Numbered from the stretch's first letter, positions 17,076-27,452 are shown. The stretch: DNA of 64,000 nt from CAVVJA01 sp963801715 (GCA_963801715.1 CAWDGB010000005.1:124001-188000); one strand, 5' to 3'. The notes: generated from the sequence alone by a model not told the origin. Numbers and translations are program-made.

Positions 17076-19301
17076 GTGGCGCTGCGCCTCACACTCGCCT
17101 TGTTGATGCTCGCGGTCACGATCGTGGTGGCCGGGCGCCGGGTCGGCTGGTTGACCCGGCTGATGCGCTCTGGACAGCCCGCGCCGGGTCGCACCGACAA
17201 GATGGGCGAACGGTTGCGAGCACAGCTCGTCGAGGTCTTCGGACAACGTCGACTGCTTCGCTGGTCGGTGCCGGGTATCGCGCACTTCTTCACGTTCTGG
17301 GGCTTCATCGTGTTAGCCATCACGATCGTCGAGGCCTTCGGAGCGTTGGTGATCAGCGAGGACTTCGCGTTCCCGTTCTTCGGTCATGCCCGGTGGCTGG
17401 GCTTCCTCGAGGACTTCTTCGCGGTGGCAGTGCTGGTGGCAATCATCATCTTCACCGCCCTCCGGCTGTTGAACTCGCCTGACCGTGAGCACCGAGCCAG
17501 CCGGTTCTACGGATCACACACCGGACCGGCCTGGGTGATCCTGGGCATGATCACCCTGGTCATCGTGACCCTGCTGCTGTATCGCGGGGCGCAGTACAAC
17601 ACCGGGCACTTCCCGTTCGGCACGTCGAAGGCGCCGTTCGCGTCGTACGCGGTCGCGCAGCTGCTCGGCGACGGCGCCTACAACCAGGGTGTCGAGACGT
17701 TCTTCTTGCTCGCGCAGATGGCGGTGATCTTCGGTTTCGCGATCATCGTCGTCTACTCCAAGCACCTGCACATCGCGATTGCCCCGTTGAACGTCACGAC
17801 GAAGCGGCTGCCCGATGGGATGGGTCCGCTGCTGCCCGCGGCCGACGAGAAGGGCGCGCCGATCGACTTCTCCGATGTGGAGAACCTGAGCGAGGACACA
17901 ACGTTTGGCCGGGGAAAGATCGAGGACTTCACCTGGAAGGGATATCTCGACTTCGCGACCTGCACCGAGTGCGGGCGTTGCCAGTCCCAGTGCCCGGCAT
18001 GGAACACCGGAAAGCCGCTGTCCCCGAAGCTCGTGATCATGGACCTGCGCGACCACCTGTTCGCCAAGGCTCCCTACCTCATCGACGGGAAGACAGTGCC
18101 GGGCGACGGACCGGACCTCGCCACAGCCGCCGCGGAAGCGCCGTCCGATTCCCATCATGTCCCGGAGGCCGGCTACCCGCGCCTGGAAGGCTCCGGCCCG
18201 GGTCAAGCGCTGCGCCCCCTGGTCGGCGACGCCGCATCGTTCGGGGTCATCGACCCCGACGTGCTCTGGTCGTGCACCACGTGCGGGGCGTGCGTCGAGC
18301 AGTGCCCGGTCGATATCGAACACATCGACCACATCGTCGACATGCGCCGCTACCAGGTACTCGTCGAGTCGGCATTCCCGTCCGAGGCCGGTGTCATGCT
18401 GAGAAACCTGGAGAACAAGGGCAATCCTTGGGGCCTCGCCGATCGCGGACGCGAGGAGTGGACCGACGGACTCGACTTCGAGGTGCCGCGCGCCATCCCC
18501 GGCGAGAAGCTGCCGGCCGACATGGACTATCTGTTCTGGGTCGGCTGCGCCGGCGCGTTGGAGGACCGGTCGAAGCGGGTCACTCGTGCCGTGGCCGAAC
18601 TACTACACGCCGCCGGAGTGAACTTCGCCATTCTCGGCGCTGGCGAAACCTGCACCGGCGACCCAGCCCGGCGGCTTGGCAACGAGTTCCTGTTCCAGAT
18701 GCTCGGCATGCAAAACGTCGAGACCCTCGACTCGATCACCCGCGCGGCACCACTGAAGATCGTCGCGACCTGCCCGCACTGTTTCAACACGCTGGCCAAC
18801 GAATACCCGCAACTAGGCGGACACTTCGACGTGCTGCACCACACCGAGCTGCTCCGGCGGCTCGTAACCGACGGGCGGCTCACCCCGGTCAAGCCGGTCG
18901 ACGCGACGGTCACCTACCACGACCCGTGCTACCTCGGCCGCCACAACAAGGTCTACGCGCCGCCGCGGGAGATCCTCGACGCCGTGCCGTCGCTCACCGC
19001 GAAGGAGATGCATCGCTGCAAGGACCGCGGCTTCTGCTGTGGCGCCGGTGGCGCGCGTTTCTGGATGGAGGAGAAGATCGGCAAACGCGTCAACGTCGAA
19101 CGCACCGAGGAGGCGCTCGGTCTCGACCCCGACCTGATCTCGACCGCCTGCCCGTTCTGCATGGTGATGCTCACCGACGCGGTCGCCGCCAAGCAGGCCG
19201 ACGGCAGCGCCCGCGAGAGTGTGCAGGTGCTCGATGTCGCACAGATCCTGCAGCAATCCCTGGAACAGACCCCCGCCACGGAACACAACCCCGCGACGTG
19301 A
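17076..19301 (+). CDS. etfD: EtfD-like membrane iron-sulfur oxidoreductase (Rv0338c family)
   Basis: 741 aa from GTG 17076; ATG 17061 is an alternative, but AGGAGG at 17066-17071 fits the GTG. N-terminal membrane helices lie at about 1-245. Two ferredoxin-type clusters follow (CTECGRCQSQCP near 300 and CTTCGACVEQCP near 405). Two cysteine-rich CCG domains are present, including HDPCYLGRHN and FCCGAGGARFW. Mycobacterial EtfD takes electrons from EtfBA during fatty-acid beta-oxidation and passes them to the membrane quinone pool; no etfBA lies here. A convergent acyl-CoA synthetase gene fits a fatty-acid theme. Confidence 0.88.
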   Translation: MALRLTLALLMLAVTIVVAGRRVGWLTRLMRSGQPAPGRTDKMGERLRAQLVEVFGQRRLLRWSVPGIAHFFTFWGFIVLAITIVEAFGALVISEDFAFPFFGHARWLGFLEDFFAVAVLVAIIIFTALRLLNSPDREHRASRFYGSHTGPAWVILGMITLVIVTLLLYRGAQYNTGHFPFGTSKAPFASYAVAQLLGDGAYNQGVETFFLLAQMAVIFGFAIIVVYSKHLHIAIAPLNVTTKRLPDGMGPLLPAADEKGAPIDFSDVENLSEDTTFGRGKIEDFTWKGYLDFATCTECGRCQSQCPAWNTGKPLSPKLVIMDLRDHLFAKAPYLIDGKTVPGDGPDLATAAAEAPSDSHHVPEAGYPRLEGSGPGQALRPLVGDAASFGVIDPDVLWSCTTCGACVEQCPVDIEHIDHIVDMRRYQVLVESAFPSEAGVMLRNLENKGNPWGLADRGREEWTDGLDFEVPRAIPGEKLPADMDYLFWVGCAGALEDRSKRVTRAVAELLHAAGVNFAILGAGETCTGDPARRLGNEFLFQMLGMQNVETLDSITRAAPLKIVATCPHCFNTLANEYPQLGGHFDVLHHTELLRRLVTDGRLTPVKPVDATVTYHDPCYLGRHNKVYAPPREILDAVPSLTAKEMHRCKDRGFCCGAGGARFWMEEKIGKRVNVERTEEALGLDPDLISTACPFCMVMLTDAVAAKQADGSARESVQVLDVAQILQQSLEQTPATEHNPAT

Positions 19302-19342
19302 TCGCGGACTTGCCCACGACGTGATCTCGGGACGGATCTGTC

Positions 19343-19390
19343 GTGACCTTGGACTTAATGCCCTATACCGACGATTAGTCCAAGATCGTC
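19343..19390. repeat. Dispersed palindromic repeat, copy 2
   Basis: Left arm GTGACCTTGGACTTAA (from 19343), right arm ATTAGTCCAAGATCGTC (19374-19390), imperfectly complementary. It lies in the 181-bp convergent gap between etfD and the acyl-CoA synthetase gene, where it may end transcription from both sides. The rest of that gap shows no gene. Confidence 0.8.
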
Positions 19391-19482
19391 ATTGCCGAGG
19401 GCGGGAGTACAGCCGCTGAGGATCGCGGGCCACCCAACCTAGGCGGCGGAGCGCCGCTGATCGCGGGCCGCACAGCCGGGGC

Positions 19483-21324
19483 TCAGTCGCCGTAGAGCGC
19501 GTCCAAGGTGCTTCGATACCGGTCGAGGACGATCTTGCGGCGGACCTTCATACTCGGCGTGATCTCACCGTCGTCGACCGTCAGCTCCCGGTCGAGAATG
19601 GCGAACTTCTTAATGGATTCCCAGCGGTTGAGCTGGCTGTTCAACCGGTCGACATCGGCTTGCATGGTGGCCCGGAACTTGTCGGATCTCGCGACCTCGT
19701 CGAACGGGGCGCTCCCCATGCCGTTCTCGTTCGCCCAGGCGCGGACGGCGTCGGCGTCAAGTGCGATCAGCGCGACGCAATAGCTACGGCCCTCACCGTC
19801 GATGACAAGCTGGCTCACATACGGGCTGATGCCTTTGAATGTGGCGTCGATGGCCGATGGTGCCACGTACTTGCCGTTCGAGGTCTTGAACATGTCCTTC
19901 TTGCGGTCGGTGATGCGCAGAGCCCCGTTGGGTGCGACTTCGCCGATGTCGCCGGTGCGCAGCCAGCCGTCCGCATCGAGTGCTTCGGACGTCGCGTCGT
20001 CCTGGTTGTGGTATCCCGCCATCACACCAGGGCCCTTGACGAGCACCTCGCCGTCCTCGGCAATGCGGAACTCGGTGCCGGGAAGCGGGTAGCCGACCGT
20101 CCCGAACAGGTACTCCGACGGGCGGTTGACAAACGTCGCGGCACTGCTCTCGGTCATCCCGTAGCCCTCGAGGATCAGGACGCCAGCGGCATCGAACCAC
20201 TCTGCGACGTCGCGGTTGAGGGCGGCGGATCCGGAGATGAAGAACCGCAGCCGTCCACCGAATCGCTCGCGGATCTTGTGGAAGACCAACCGATCGGCAA
20301 CCGCGTACTGCGCCATTAGCACGGCCGACGGGCGGTCGCCCGCCTGCCGGGCTCGTACGACCTTGACCCCCACATCGAACGCCCAGTCGAAGATCTTGGC
20401 TTTGATGCCGCCCTCTCCGTGACCGAGCGCGACGATGCGAGCGTGTGCCTTCTCGAAGATGCGCGGCGCGGCGCCCATGAATGTCGGCCGCACGACGGCG
20501 AGATTGTCGACAATCTTGTCGACCCGTCCGTCGATTGCGGTAGGAAAGCCGATCTGCAACGGCAACGTGAGCAGCACCTTGCCGAAGACATGAGACAGCG
20601 GCAGCCACAGATACTGCAACTCATCGGCCCGCAGGATGCTCACCGAGTCGACGGAGGCGGCCTCGTAGGTCCAGGCCGAGTGGAGTAATCGCACACCCTT
20701 GGGCCGCCCCGTCGTGCCCGACGTATAGATGAGGGTGGCCAGGCTGTCTCGAGTGGTCGCGGCGACTCGGTCGTCAACGACAGACGGTTGAGCCGCGATC
20801 AGGTCCTCGCCAAGCTGTTCCAGCTCGGCGAGGGAGATCACCCAGTCCCCGTCGGGTGTTCCGTCAGTCGTCACCACTTTCGCGACTTCCGGCAGCTGGC
20901 TTCGGTTGTCGCGAAGCTTGCGAATCTGCGCGTCGTCTTCGGCGAAAACGACTCGGCTGCCTGAATCCGAGATGATGAATGTGACGTCTTCGGCCGTGGT
21001 GGTCGGGTAGACGGTGGTCGTCGCCGCGCCGGCGCACATGATGGCCAAGTCGGCAAGCACCCACTCGTAGCGGGTGGTAGACGCCACGGCGACCGGCTGC
21101 TCCCGTTCGACGCCCAGCGCGATCAAGCCTGCGGCTTGGCGGCGCACCCGATCGCCCACTTGACTCCAGGTAACGCTCGCCCAGCTGTCACCGGACGGAA
21201 ACCGGAAGGCCTCACTCGCCGGCGTGGCGGCCACTCGATCGAGGAACATCCGGGCGACTGAGGGCGCCCGATTCTCGATCACCGACAGATCGACCTTTTC
21301 CCGGCTGGCGAGGCTCGTTGTCAT
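19483..21324 (-). CDS. Long-chain fatty acid-CoA ligase (AMP-forming, FadD15-like)
   Basis: 613 aa. Activates fatty acids to acyl-CoA through an acyl-adenylate. The P-loop motif is LIYTSGTTGRPKGVRL near 180. Other adenylation motifs are GYGMTESSA near 390 and DGWLRTGDIGEVAPNG near 455. KKDMFKTSNGKYVAPS near 485 holds the conserved hinge region. ATG 21324 was chosen because homology begins just after it; an upstream in-frame extension would overlap the next gene. Stop at 19483-19485. Confidence 0.92.
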   Translation of the reverse strand: MTTSLASREKVDLSVIENRAPSVARMFLDRVAATPASEAFRFPSGDSWASVTWSQVGDRVRRQAAGLIALGVEREQPVAVASTTRYEWVLADLAIMCAGAATTTVYPTTTAEDVTFIISDSGSRVVFAEDDAQIRKLRDNRSQLPEVAKVVTTDGTPDGDWVISLAELEQLGEDLIAAQPSVVDDRVAATTRDSLATLIYTSGTTGRPKGVRLLHSAWTYEAASVDSVSILRADELQYLWLPLSHVFGKVLLTLPLQIGFPTAIDGRVDKIVDNLAVVRPTFMGAAPRIFEKAHARIVALGHGEGGIKAKIFDWAFDVGVKVVRARQAGDRPSAVLMAQYAVADRLVFHKIRERFGGRLRFFISGSAALNRDVAEWFDAAGVLILEGYGMTESSAATFVNRPSEYLFGTVGYPLPGTEFRIAEDGEVLVKGPGVMAGYHNQDDATSEALDADGWLRTGDIGEVAPNGALRITDRKKDMFKTSNGKYVAPSAIDATFKGISPYVSQLVIDGEGRSYCVALIALDADAVRAWANENGMGSAPFDEVARSDKFRATMQADVDRLNSQLNRWESIKKFAILDRELTVDDGEITPSMKVRRKIVLDRYRSTLDALYGD

Positions 21325-21334
21325 GGCGTAAACG

Positions 21335-22093
21335 CTAGAACATTTCGCCGGCCAGCTGACGGGCAAGTACGGCCGGCGCCGCCACCAGCGACGGTCCGTA
21401 CCAGGTGAGATGTCGCCCGCTCACGAGCGCGACTCGCGAGTTCGGGAAACATTCCGGGCCGTCGGCAGGACCGAATGGATACGGCTCGTCCGGGAGCACC
21501 ACAAGCGGCGCGGCGGCGATATCGGACAGGGCCACCCGCGGATAGCGCTCTGGATGGTCGGCATAACGGTTGCGGACTCCTAATCGGGCGAGTACGTCCC
21601 CAGCGAAGGTGTCGCGCCCGAGCACCATCCACGGCCGGCGCCAAATGGGTACGGCCGCCTCGTGCGCCGTGACGGCCGGGACGTCCCGCCACGCGGCTGC
21701 CGCGTCGGTCAACCAGGCCGGCTTTGCAGAGTGGCAGGCGACGGCGAGCATTCGGGTCAACGAGGCGAACGCCTCGGGAAGGCTCCGAACGACCGTCACC
21801 CACACCGCGAGGCCCGCGTCACGCAGCGCCGCCAGATCAGCCTCCCGGTTCTCCTCCTCGTTCGCCAGCACGAGGTCCGGGCGCAGCTCGACAATCCGGG
21901 CCAGATCGGGGTTCTTCGTGCCGCCGATACGGGCCACGTCCAGCACGGCTGGGTGGGTACACCACCTGGTGGCGCCGACCAGGACATCGGGGCAGGTTGC
22001 GGCCACCGATTCGGTCAGCGACGGAACGAGCGACACCACCCGGCGGAGGGTGGAGGGCACCTCGACGGGCAACCCGAGATCGTCACCGAGCAC
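21335..22093 (-). CDS. Helical-backbone metal-receptor protein (BtuF/cobalamin-binding type) without signal peptide
   Basis: 252 aa. The class III periplasmic-binding fold is recognised from RRVVSLVPSLTESVAA near 18-33, GGTKNPDLARIVELRPDLVL near 57-76 and FAGDVLARLGVRNRYADHPE near 160. Such proteins usually deliver cobalamin or ferric chelates to an ABC importer. This one starts at GTG 22093 with no signal peptide or lipobox, and no permease or ATPase gene is adjacent, so an import role is doubtful. It could be cytoplasmic, or the true start could differ. The ligand is unknown. Confidence 0.7.
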   Translation of the reverse strand: MLGDDLGLPVEVPSTLRRVVSLVPSLTESVAATCPDVLVGATRWCTHPAVLDVARIGGTKNPDLARIVELRPDLVLANEEENREADLAALRDAGLAVWVTVVRSLPEAFASLTRMLAVACHSAKPAWLTDAAAAWRDVPAVTAHEAAVPIWRRPWMVLGRDTFAGDVLARLGVRNRYADHPERYPRVALSDIAAAPLVVLPDEPYPFGPADGPECFPNSRVALVSGRHLTWYGPSLVAAPAVLARQLAGEMF

Positions 22094-22164
22094 GCTTCAT
22101 CATGACCTGAGAATTTCTCGATGCCGTGCTGAAGCGATGTCGGCACCGCGCGTAATCTGGCGGC

Positions 22165-22563
22165 GTGAGACCGCGCGATGTCGTCGACCACACGCTGCAG
22201 CGGCGTGCGGTACTCGCCGACCTTGCCCATCGACGGGTCTCCACCGCCGAAATCTGTGATGCCCATCCCTACCTGCAGCTGGCCGCGCGCCATTACGGCG
22301 AGCGCAGCGCACAGTCTTGCCCGGTGTGTGGCCGGGCGAGCCTCCGTCATGTCCACTACGTGTACGGCGACGCTTTGGGACATGCGTCAGGCCAGGCCAA
22401 GTCCATGGGTGAGCTGGCTCACCTGGCTCGCCGTCTCGCGGAGTTTGACGTTTACGTCGTCGAGGTATGTCAAGACTGTGGTTGGAACCATCTCCTGCGA
22501 TCGTTCGTCCTGGGTGAGGAAGGCCGGCCGGACGACGAGAGGCTGTCCGCCGCCGACGGGTGA
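22165..22563 (+). CDS. DUF5318-like zinc-ribbon protein (Rv0049 neighbourhood homologue)
   Basis: 132 aa from GTG 22165. Two CxxC pairs (SCPVCGRAS near 52 and EVCQDCGWN near 100) suggest a small zinc ribbon. Immediately upstream of the ponA1-like gene, as Rv0049 is in Mycobacterium tuberculosis. Function unknown; the conserved link to a penicillin-binding protein hints at a cell-wall role. Confidence 0.8.
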   Translation: MRPRDVVDHTLQRRAVLADLAHRRVSTAEICDAHPYLQLAARHYGERSAQSCPVCGRASLRHVHYVYGDALGHASGQAKSMGELAHLARRLAEFDVYVVEVCQDCGWNHLLRSFVLGEEGRPDDERLSAADG

Positions 22564-22590
22564 TCGAAGAGCTGAAGGAGCTGGGCCGGC

Positions 22591-24923
22591 GTGAGGAATG
22601 GCTCGCCGGACGGCCCAGGACGGCTGGGATCGGACTGGTCGAACGTCACCACCACTAAGCCGAAGCGCCGGCCCATCGAGTCTCGGCTGCCGCAGGGATG
22701 GCAACGCCGCCGCCAGCGCAAGCGCGCACGGTTGGCGAAGATGTCCCGATCGAAGCGCGTCTGGCGCCGGATCGGGCTCACTCTCACCTGGCTGCTCGGC
22801 CTCATTGCGGCGATGATGGCAGCGGCCGTCGTGTTGTTCTACACACTCAGCGACGTGCCGCAGCCCTCGGACCTGTCAGTGCCGCAGGTGGCGGTCGTCG
22901 AATATTCGGACGGATCAACCATGGCCCGAATCGGCTCCGTCGACCGGACCACCGTTCCGCTGTCCAAGGTGCCGGAATCCGTGCGCTGGGCCGTGCTGGC
23001 CGCCGAGGACCGGAACTTCTATTCCGAGCCCGGTGTCTCGATCACCGGCACGATGCGGGCGGCCTTGAATGACGTGACCGGCGGCAACACCCAGGGCGGT
23101 TCCGGGATCACCCAGCAGTACGTCAAGAACGCCTATCTCAATTCGGAGCAGACACTCAGCCGGAAGCTCAAGGAACTGGCCATCGCGGTCAAGCTGTCCC
23201 GCGACTACGCCAAGAACCAGATTCTTGAGTGGTATCTGAACACGGTGTACTTCGGCCGCAATGCCTATGGCGTCGAGGCGGCGTCCGAGGCGTACTTCGG
23301 GACGTCAGTCGACCGGCTCGGCCCGGCGCAGGGTGCACTCCTAGCGGCTCTGCTCCGAGCCCCGAACTACTACGACCCGGCCAACAATCCGTCGGAGTCC
23401 AAGGCCCGCTGGTCCTATGTCGTCAAGGGCATGGTCGAAACCAAGCACTTAACCGAGACCCAGGCGGCGGCGTTGACATTCCCGAAGACCATCGCTCCGG
23501 ACGCGGCCAAGAAGCTCGGCGCGACCGGGCCGACCGCGTTGCTCGTACAACAGGTGATCAACGAGCTCGAAGCCAACGGGGTCAGCAAGGACGAGATCGA
23601 TACTCGCGGTCTGCACATCCGGACGACGATCGACCGCAAGGCGCAGCAAGCTGCCCTGGATGCGGTATCTCAGACCTTCGAGCGACCTGACCGCAGCGCA
23701 AAAGAACATGAAGAACGCCCTGGTCGCAGTGAACCCAAAGACCGGCGGGGTGCTCGCCTACTACGGCGGCCCGAACGGCACCAGCTACAACGGCAAGGCC
23801 GACTACAACGACTATGCAGCCGTGGGATGCCGGCCGCCGGGATCGTCGTTCAAGCCGTTCACCCTCGCCACCGTCTTGACCAACAACCTGCAGGGCAAGC
23901 AACCGCAGCTGGCTGATCAACTCGATCGTTAACGGCAATTTCACCGTCACGATCGACGGCACCCAGATCAGCAACGACCCCTCCGACCGGCCTTACAGCG
24001 GCCAGGTCACCATCGCCAACGCGATGAAGTATTCGCTCAACACGACGTTCGACCTGTTGGCTAGCCAGGTCGGTCCGAGCAACGTGGCTGCGACAGCACA
24101 CGCAGCCGGTGTGTCGAAGATATGCGGCGGCCACCCGACTCTGCAGAACGCGGACGGGAGCACCAGCTTCGGAATCGGCATCGGCGACTACCCGGTGCGA
24201 GTTATCGACATGGCGGATGGTTTCGGCACGTTCGCAAACGGCGGTACCACGCACGGTCCGTACTTCGTGCGACAGGTCACCGACTCGCAGGGCGCCGTGG
24301 TGTATCAGCACCGCGACCCAGGCGTCCGTTCGCTTGATCCCAAGGTCGCCAACGATGTCGGAGTCACGCTGGCGCCTGTCGCCGCGTGGTCTGGCGTACC
24401 GCTGGCCGATGGTCGACCGTCCGCGGCCAAGACCGGTACCGAGGGCATCCAGAGCGGTCCGGACAGCGGCCAGAACAGCGACGCGTGGATGGTCGGCTAC
24501 ACCCCCCAGGTGAGTGCCGCAGTGTGGGTCGGCAGCGGCAACAGCACGACCGCGATCAAGGACGCCTACGGCGAGCCGGAGTACGGCCGCGACCTGCCCG
24601 GACGCACGTGGAAGCTGTTCATGGATACCTATCTCGCCGGGGCCCCACAGCTGTCGATGCCGGCGACCCAGCAGATCGTGGATGGGGACAACCCGGAGCC
24701 GTCCTCCGCGCCACCGCCGCCACCGCCACCGTCGTCGTCGTCGTCACCACCGTCGTCGCCGCTGAATACGCCAAGCACCTCGGCGCCCCCGCGCTCACCA
24801 TCAGCGCCCGCCTCGAGTTCGGCGAGCTCGAAACCGCCGACAACGCCCCCGAACACGCCCACGCCGCAGACGTCGGCGCCGAGCCGGCCCCGGAGGTCTG
24901 TCAGCCTGCCACCCGGACCGTGA
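22591..24923 (+). pseudogene. ponA1: Bifunctional class A penicillin-binding protein PonA1, two frameshifts as sequenced
   Basis: From GTG 22591 (GAAGGAG upstream). Basic cytoplasmic tail, membrane anchor near residues 60-85, then a GT51 glycosyltransferase domain (AAEDRNFYSEPG, GGSGITQQYVKN, LNTVYFGRNAYGVEAA). The transpeptidase domain is spread over two other frames: catalytic SxxK in PPGSSFKPFTL, SxN in KYSLNTTFD and KTG in SAAKTGTEG. The tail is Pro/Ser-rich. Shifts lie near 23679-23681 and 23895-23915. The enzyme polymerises and cross-links peptidoglycan. Every catalytic motif survives and the gene is normally important for growth, so real inactivation is unlikely. Confidence 0.88.
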
Positions 24924-24961
24924 CGTCGGCCTAGCGGCTGAGCGCGTGCGAGGATGCCACG

Positions 24962-26458
24962 GTGACCGACCGGCCGCCGGACACGGCCCTCGCCGAGGCG
25001 CCGACAGTGCCGAGCCGGGACGATCCCATAGTTGCGACGGCGAGCCAGGCCATCGGCGGCGCCTGGGGCCGGTACGCGGGAGCTGGGCAGTGGTGGACGC
25101 CGCTGCGGGTGTTGCTCGCCTTTACCTGCGTGACGCTCGTACTGGCCTATCTGCAGAAGGCCCCCTGTGCCAGTGGCAACTGGGTAGGTAACAAGCAGTA
25201 CACCCACGTTTGCTACTCCGACATCGTGCCGCTGTGGGGCGCGGAGGGCCTGGATGTCGGTGCCGTGCCCTACCGCGACCACGCGGTGGAGTACCCAGTG
25301 CTCACCGGCGGGTTCATGTGGTTGACCTCGGGGCTCACCCACCTCCTCGACTCGGCCGTCTCGGCCCTCACCGACGCCCAGCTGTTCGCCCTGCTCAGCT
25401 GCGTGTTGCTCGCGATCTGCGGGCTGCTGATGGTCGCTGGCACAGTGGGTGCGGCGGGGCGGCGCCCCTACGATGCGGCGCTAGTCGCCCTCAGCCCGCT
25501 GCTCGTGTTCCACGCGTTCTCGAACTGGGATCTGTTCGCCATGGCGTTCACCAGTTGCGCGTTGTGGGCATGGGCACGTAATCGGCCCGTCGCCGCCGGC
25601 TCGTTGATCGGGCTCGGGGCGGCGGCCAAGTTGTACCCCGGGCTGCTACTGCTCCCCATCTGGATCCTGGCGGCACGTACCCATCGCTACCGGGAGGCGA
25701 CCTGGGCCACGGTGACCGTGGTTCTGGTCTGGTGTGCCGTGAACGTTCCCGTCGCAGTCGCATACCCGAGCGGATGGTGGGAGTTCTACCGCTTCAGCGC
25801 CGACCGGCCTACCGAAGCCAGCACGCTCTGGGCGATCGGCCACTACCTGTCGAACATCGGGTTCTTCGGCAACGGGTACGCCACGGCCTGGACGCCGCCC
25901 GGCATCGCGGTCATCGCTGCCGTCATCGCCGGTCTCGCGGTCGTGGTGCTGCTCGGTCTCGGCGCGCCGACGCGGCCCCGCATGGGCCAGCTCGCCTTCC
26001 TCGTCGTGCTGGCGTTCTTGTTGACGACCAAGGTATGGAGCCCGCAGTACTCCATCTGGCTGGTGCCTCTGGTCGCGCTCGCCCGACCGCGATGGGGTCT
26101 GAATCTCCTGTGGCAGTGCAGCGAGATCGCCGTGTGGATAGCGACGTTGCTATGGCTGCTCGGGTACTACGACAGCGCGCGTGGACTCGACTACGGCGCG
26201 CTCATGATCCTGCTTCTCGTACGCGACGGCCTGCTGATTGCGATCGCCGTTCTCGTCGTGCGTGAGATGTGGCATCCGGAGCTGGACATCGTGCGCTCGG
26301 GCGGCATGGATGATCCGTGCGGCGGCCCGTTCGACAACGCACCGGACCAGTTCGTCGTCCCGCTGCGGGTTCCCGCTGCACTACGGCCGGCGCCGGCGAC
26401 AATCCCGGCCGAAACAACTCCGCCCCGACCCGAAGATAAGCCCACGCCGGCGGGTTGA
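24962..26458 (+). CDS. GT87-family polyprenol-phosphate-mannose-dependent mannosyltransferase (Rv0051-like)
   Basis: 498 aa, about ten membrane helices. GT87 enzymes are GT-C fold glycosyltransferases that use lipid-linked mannose outside the membrane. The early extracellular loop contains VPYRDHAVEYPVLTGGFMWL near 100-120, where Asp/Glu catalytic residues are expected. Position directly after ponA1 matches Rv0051. GTG 24962 is the likely start. A soluble C-terminal tail of about 60 residues follows the last helix. The acceptor is unknown. Confidence 0.85.
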   Translation: MTDRPPDTALAEAPTVPSRDDPIVATASQAIGGAWGRYAGAGQWWTPLRVLLAFTCVTLVLAYLQKAPCASGNWVGNKQYTHVCYSDIVPLWGAEGLDVGAVPYRDHAVEYPVLTGGFMWLTSGLTHLLDSAVSALTDAQLFALLSCVLLAICGLLMVAGTVGAAGRRPYDAALVALSPLLVFHAFSNWDLFAMAFTSCALWAWARNRPVAAGSLIGLGAAAKLYPGLLLLPIWILAARTHRYREATWATVTVVLVWCAVNVPVAVAYPSGWWEFYRFSADRPTEASTLWAIGHYLSNIGFFGNGYATAWTPPGIAVIAAVIAGLAVVVLLGLGAPTRPRMGQLAFLVVLAFLLTTKVWSPQYSIWLVPLVALARPRWGLNLLWQCSEIAVWIATLLWLLGYYDSARGLDYGALMILLLVRDGLLIAIAVLVVREMWHPELDIVRSGGMDDPCGGPFDNAPDQFVVPLRVPAALRPAPATIPAETTPPRPEDKPTPAG

Positions 26459-26462
26459 TCAG

Positions 26463-27260
26463 TCAGCGGCCACCTCGGCCGACCGACACGATCCCCAGCG
26501 CGGCCTTGAGGAAGTCGATGTCCGCCCGTTGTCCTTCTCGCGGCGTCTCGACTAGCGCGTCGGAGCCCGCGTCTCGCACGATGCTCGCAATAGCTTCCGG
26601 CTCGATCATGCCGGCGTCGAAATTGGCGTGCCGATCAGCACCGGAGTCGAAGGTATCTCGGCTGCTGTTCGCGTGGACCAGATCGATACGGCCGGTGACG
26701 GCGCGGACCCGGTCGACAATTCCGGCTAGGTCTTCACCGCCGGCGTACGCATGGCAGGTGTCGAGGCAGAATCCGGGCCCGAACTCACCAATCGCATCCC
26801 AGAGCCGAGCGAGCCGGTCAAAACGGCGGGTCATCGCGTTGTTACCGCCCGCGGTGTTCTCGATCAAGATCGGCAGCGGAAACCCGCCTTGGTCCGCCGC
26901 CCGAGCGAAGGTCTTGCGCCAATTGTCGTAGCCGATCTCCGGGTCGTCGGATGCGTTGAGGTGGCCGCCGTGCACGATCAGCCCCTTCGCTCCGATCTGC
27001 GCGGCCGCTTCGGCGTGCTGGGCCAACAGCTTGCGGCTCGGGATGCGAATGCGGTTGTTCAACGTGGCCACGTTGAGCACATAGGGCGAATGGATGTAGA
27101 CGGTCAGGCCACTGGCTTTCACCGCTGCGGCCTGTGCGTGCTCGGTCGGCTTCTTCCATCCCTGCGGGTCGGCCAGGAAGAATTGGATGACCTGGGCGCC
27201 CACATCTCGTGCGGCGCCCAACGGATCGGTGGAGTCGACGTGCGCCCCGACTGCTGGCAT
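26463..27260 (-). CDS. nfo: Deoxyribonuclease IV (AP endonuclease family 2, Nfo-like)
   Basis: 265 aa. TIM-barrel endonuclease that nicks DNA at abasic sites. Metal ligands: AHVDSTDPL near 6, IHSPYVLN near 52, IVHGGHLNA near 90, ILIENTAGG near 125, CLDTCHAYAGGEDL near 160 and DRHANFDAGMIEPEA near 207. The family usually has DRHxxIGxG; here it is DRHANFDAG, a small variation. ATG 27260 was chosen because homology starts there. It is inserted on the opposite strand between the GT87 gene and rpsF. Confidence 0.85.
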   Translation of the reverse strand: MPAVGAHVDSTDPLGAARDVGAQVIQFFLADPQGWKKPTEHAQAAAVKASGLTVYIHSPYVLNVATLNNRIRIPSRKLLAQHAEAAAQIGAKGLIVHGGHLNASDDPEIGYDNWRKTFARAADQGGFPLPILIENTAGGNNAMTRRFDRLARLWDAIGEFGPGFCLDTCHAYAGGEDLAGIVDRVRAVTGRIDLVHANSSRDTFDSGADRHANFDAGMIEPEAIASIVRDAGSDALVETPREGQRADIDFLKAALGIVSVGRGGR

Positions 27261-27452
27261 GCTGTCGAGCCTACGACCACCGTCGGGCGTCCCTCGAGGG
27301 TGTGCGGAGTCGCCGTCCAGACCCGAAACGTTCGCCGCCATGCCGGCCACGCGGTAGCATGGTGGCGTTGCCGCGTCGGAGGAATCGACGCGGCCGCCTC
27401 CTGTCGCGGACCGTCCGCGGCCGACCTAGTCCATAGGAGGGGCAGCACCTTC

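Noticed and set aside
24700..24900. Simple-sequence Pro/Ser codon repeats
   Set aside because: They encode the usual low-complexity tail of class A penicillin-binding proteins, not a separate repeat element.
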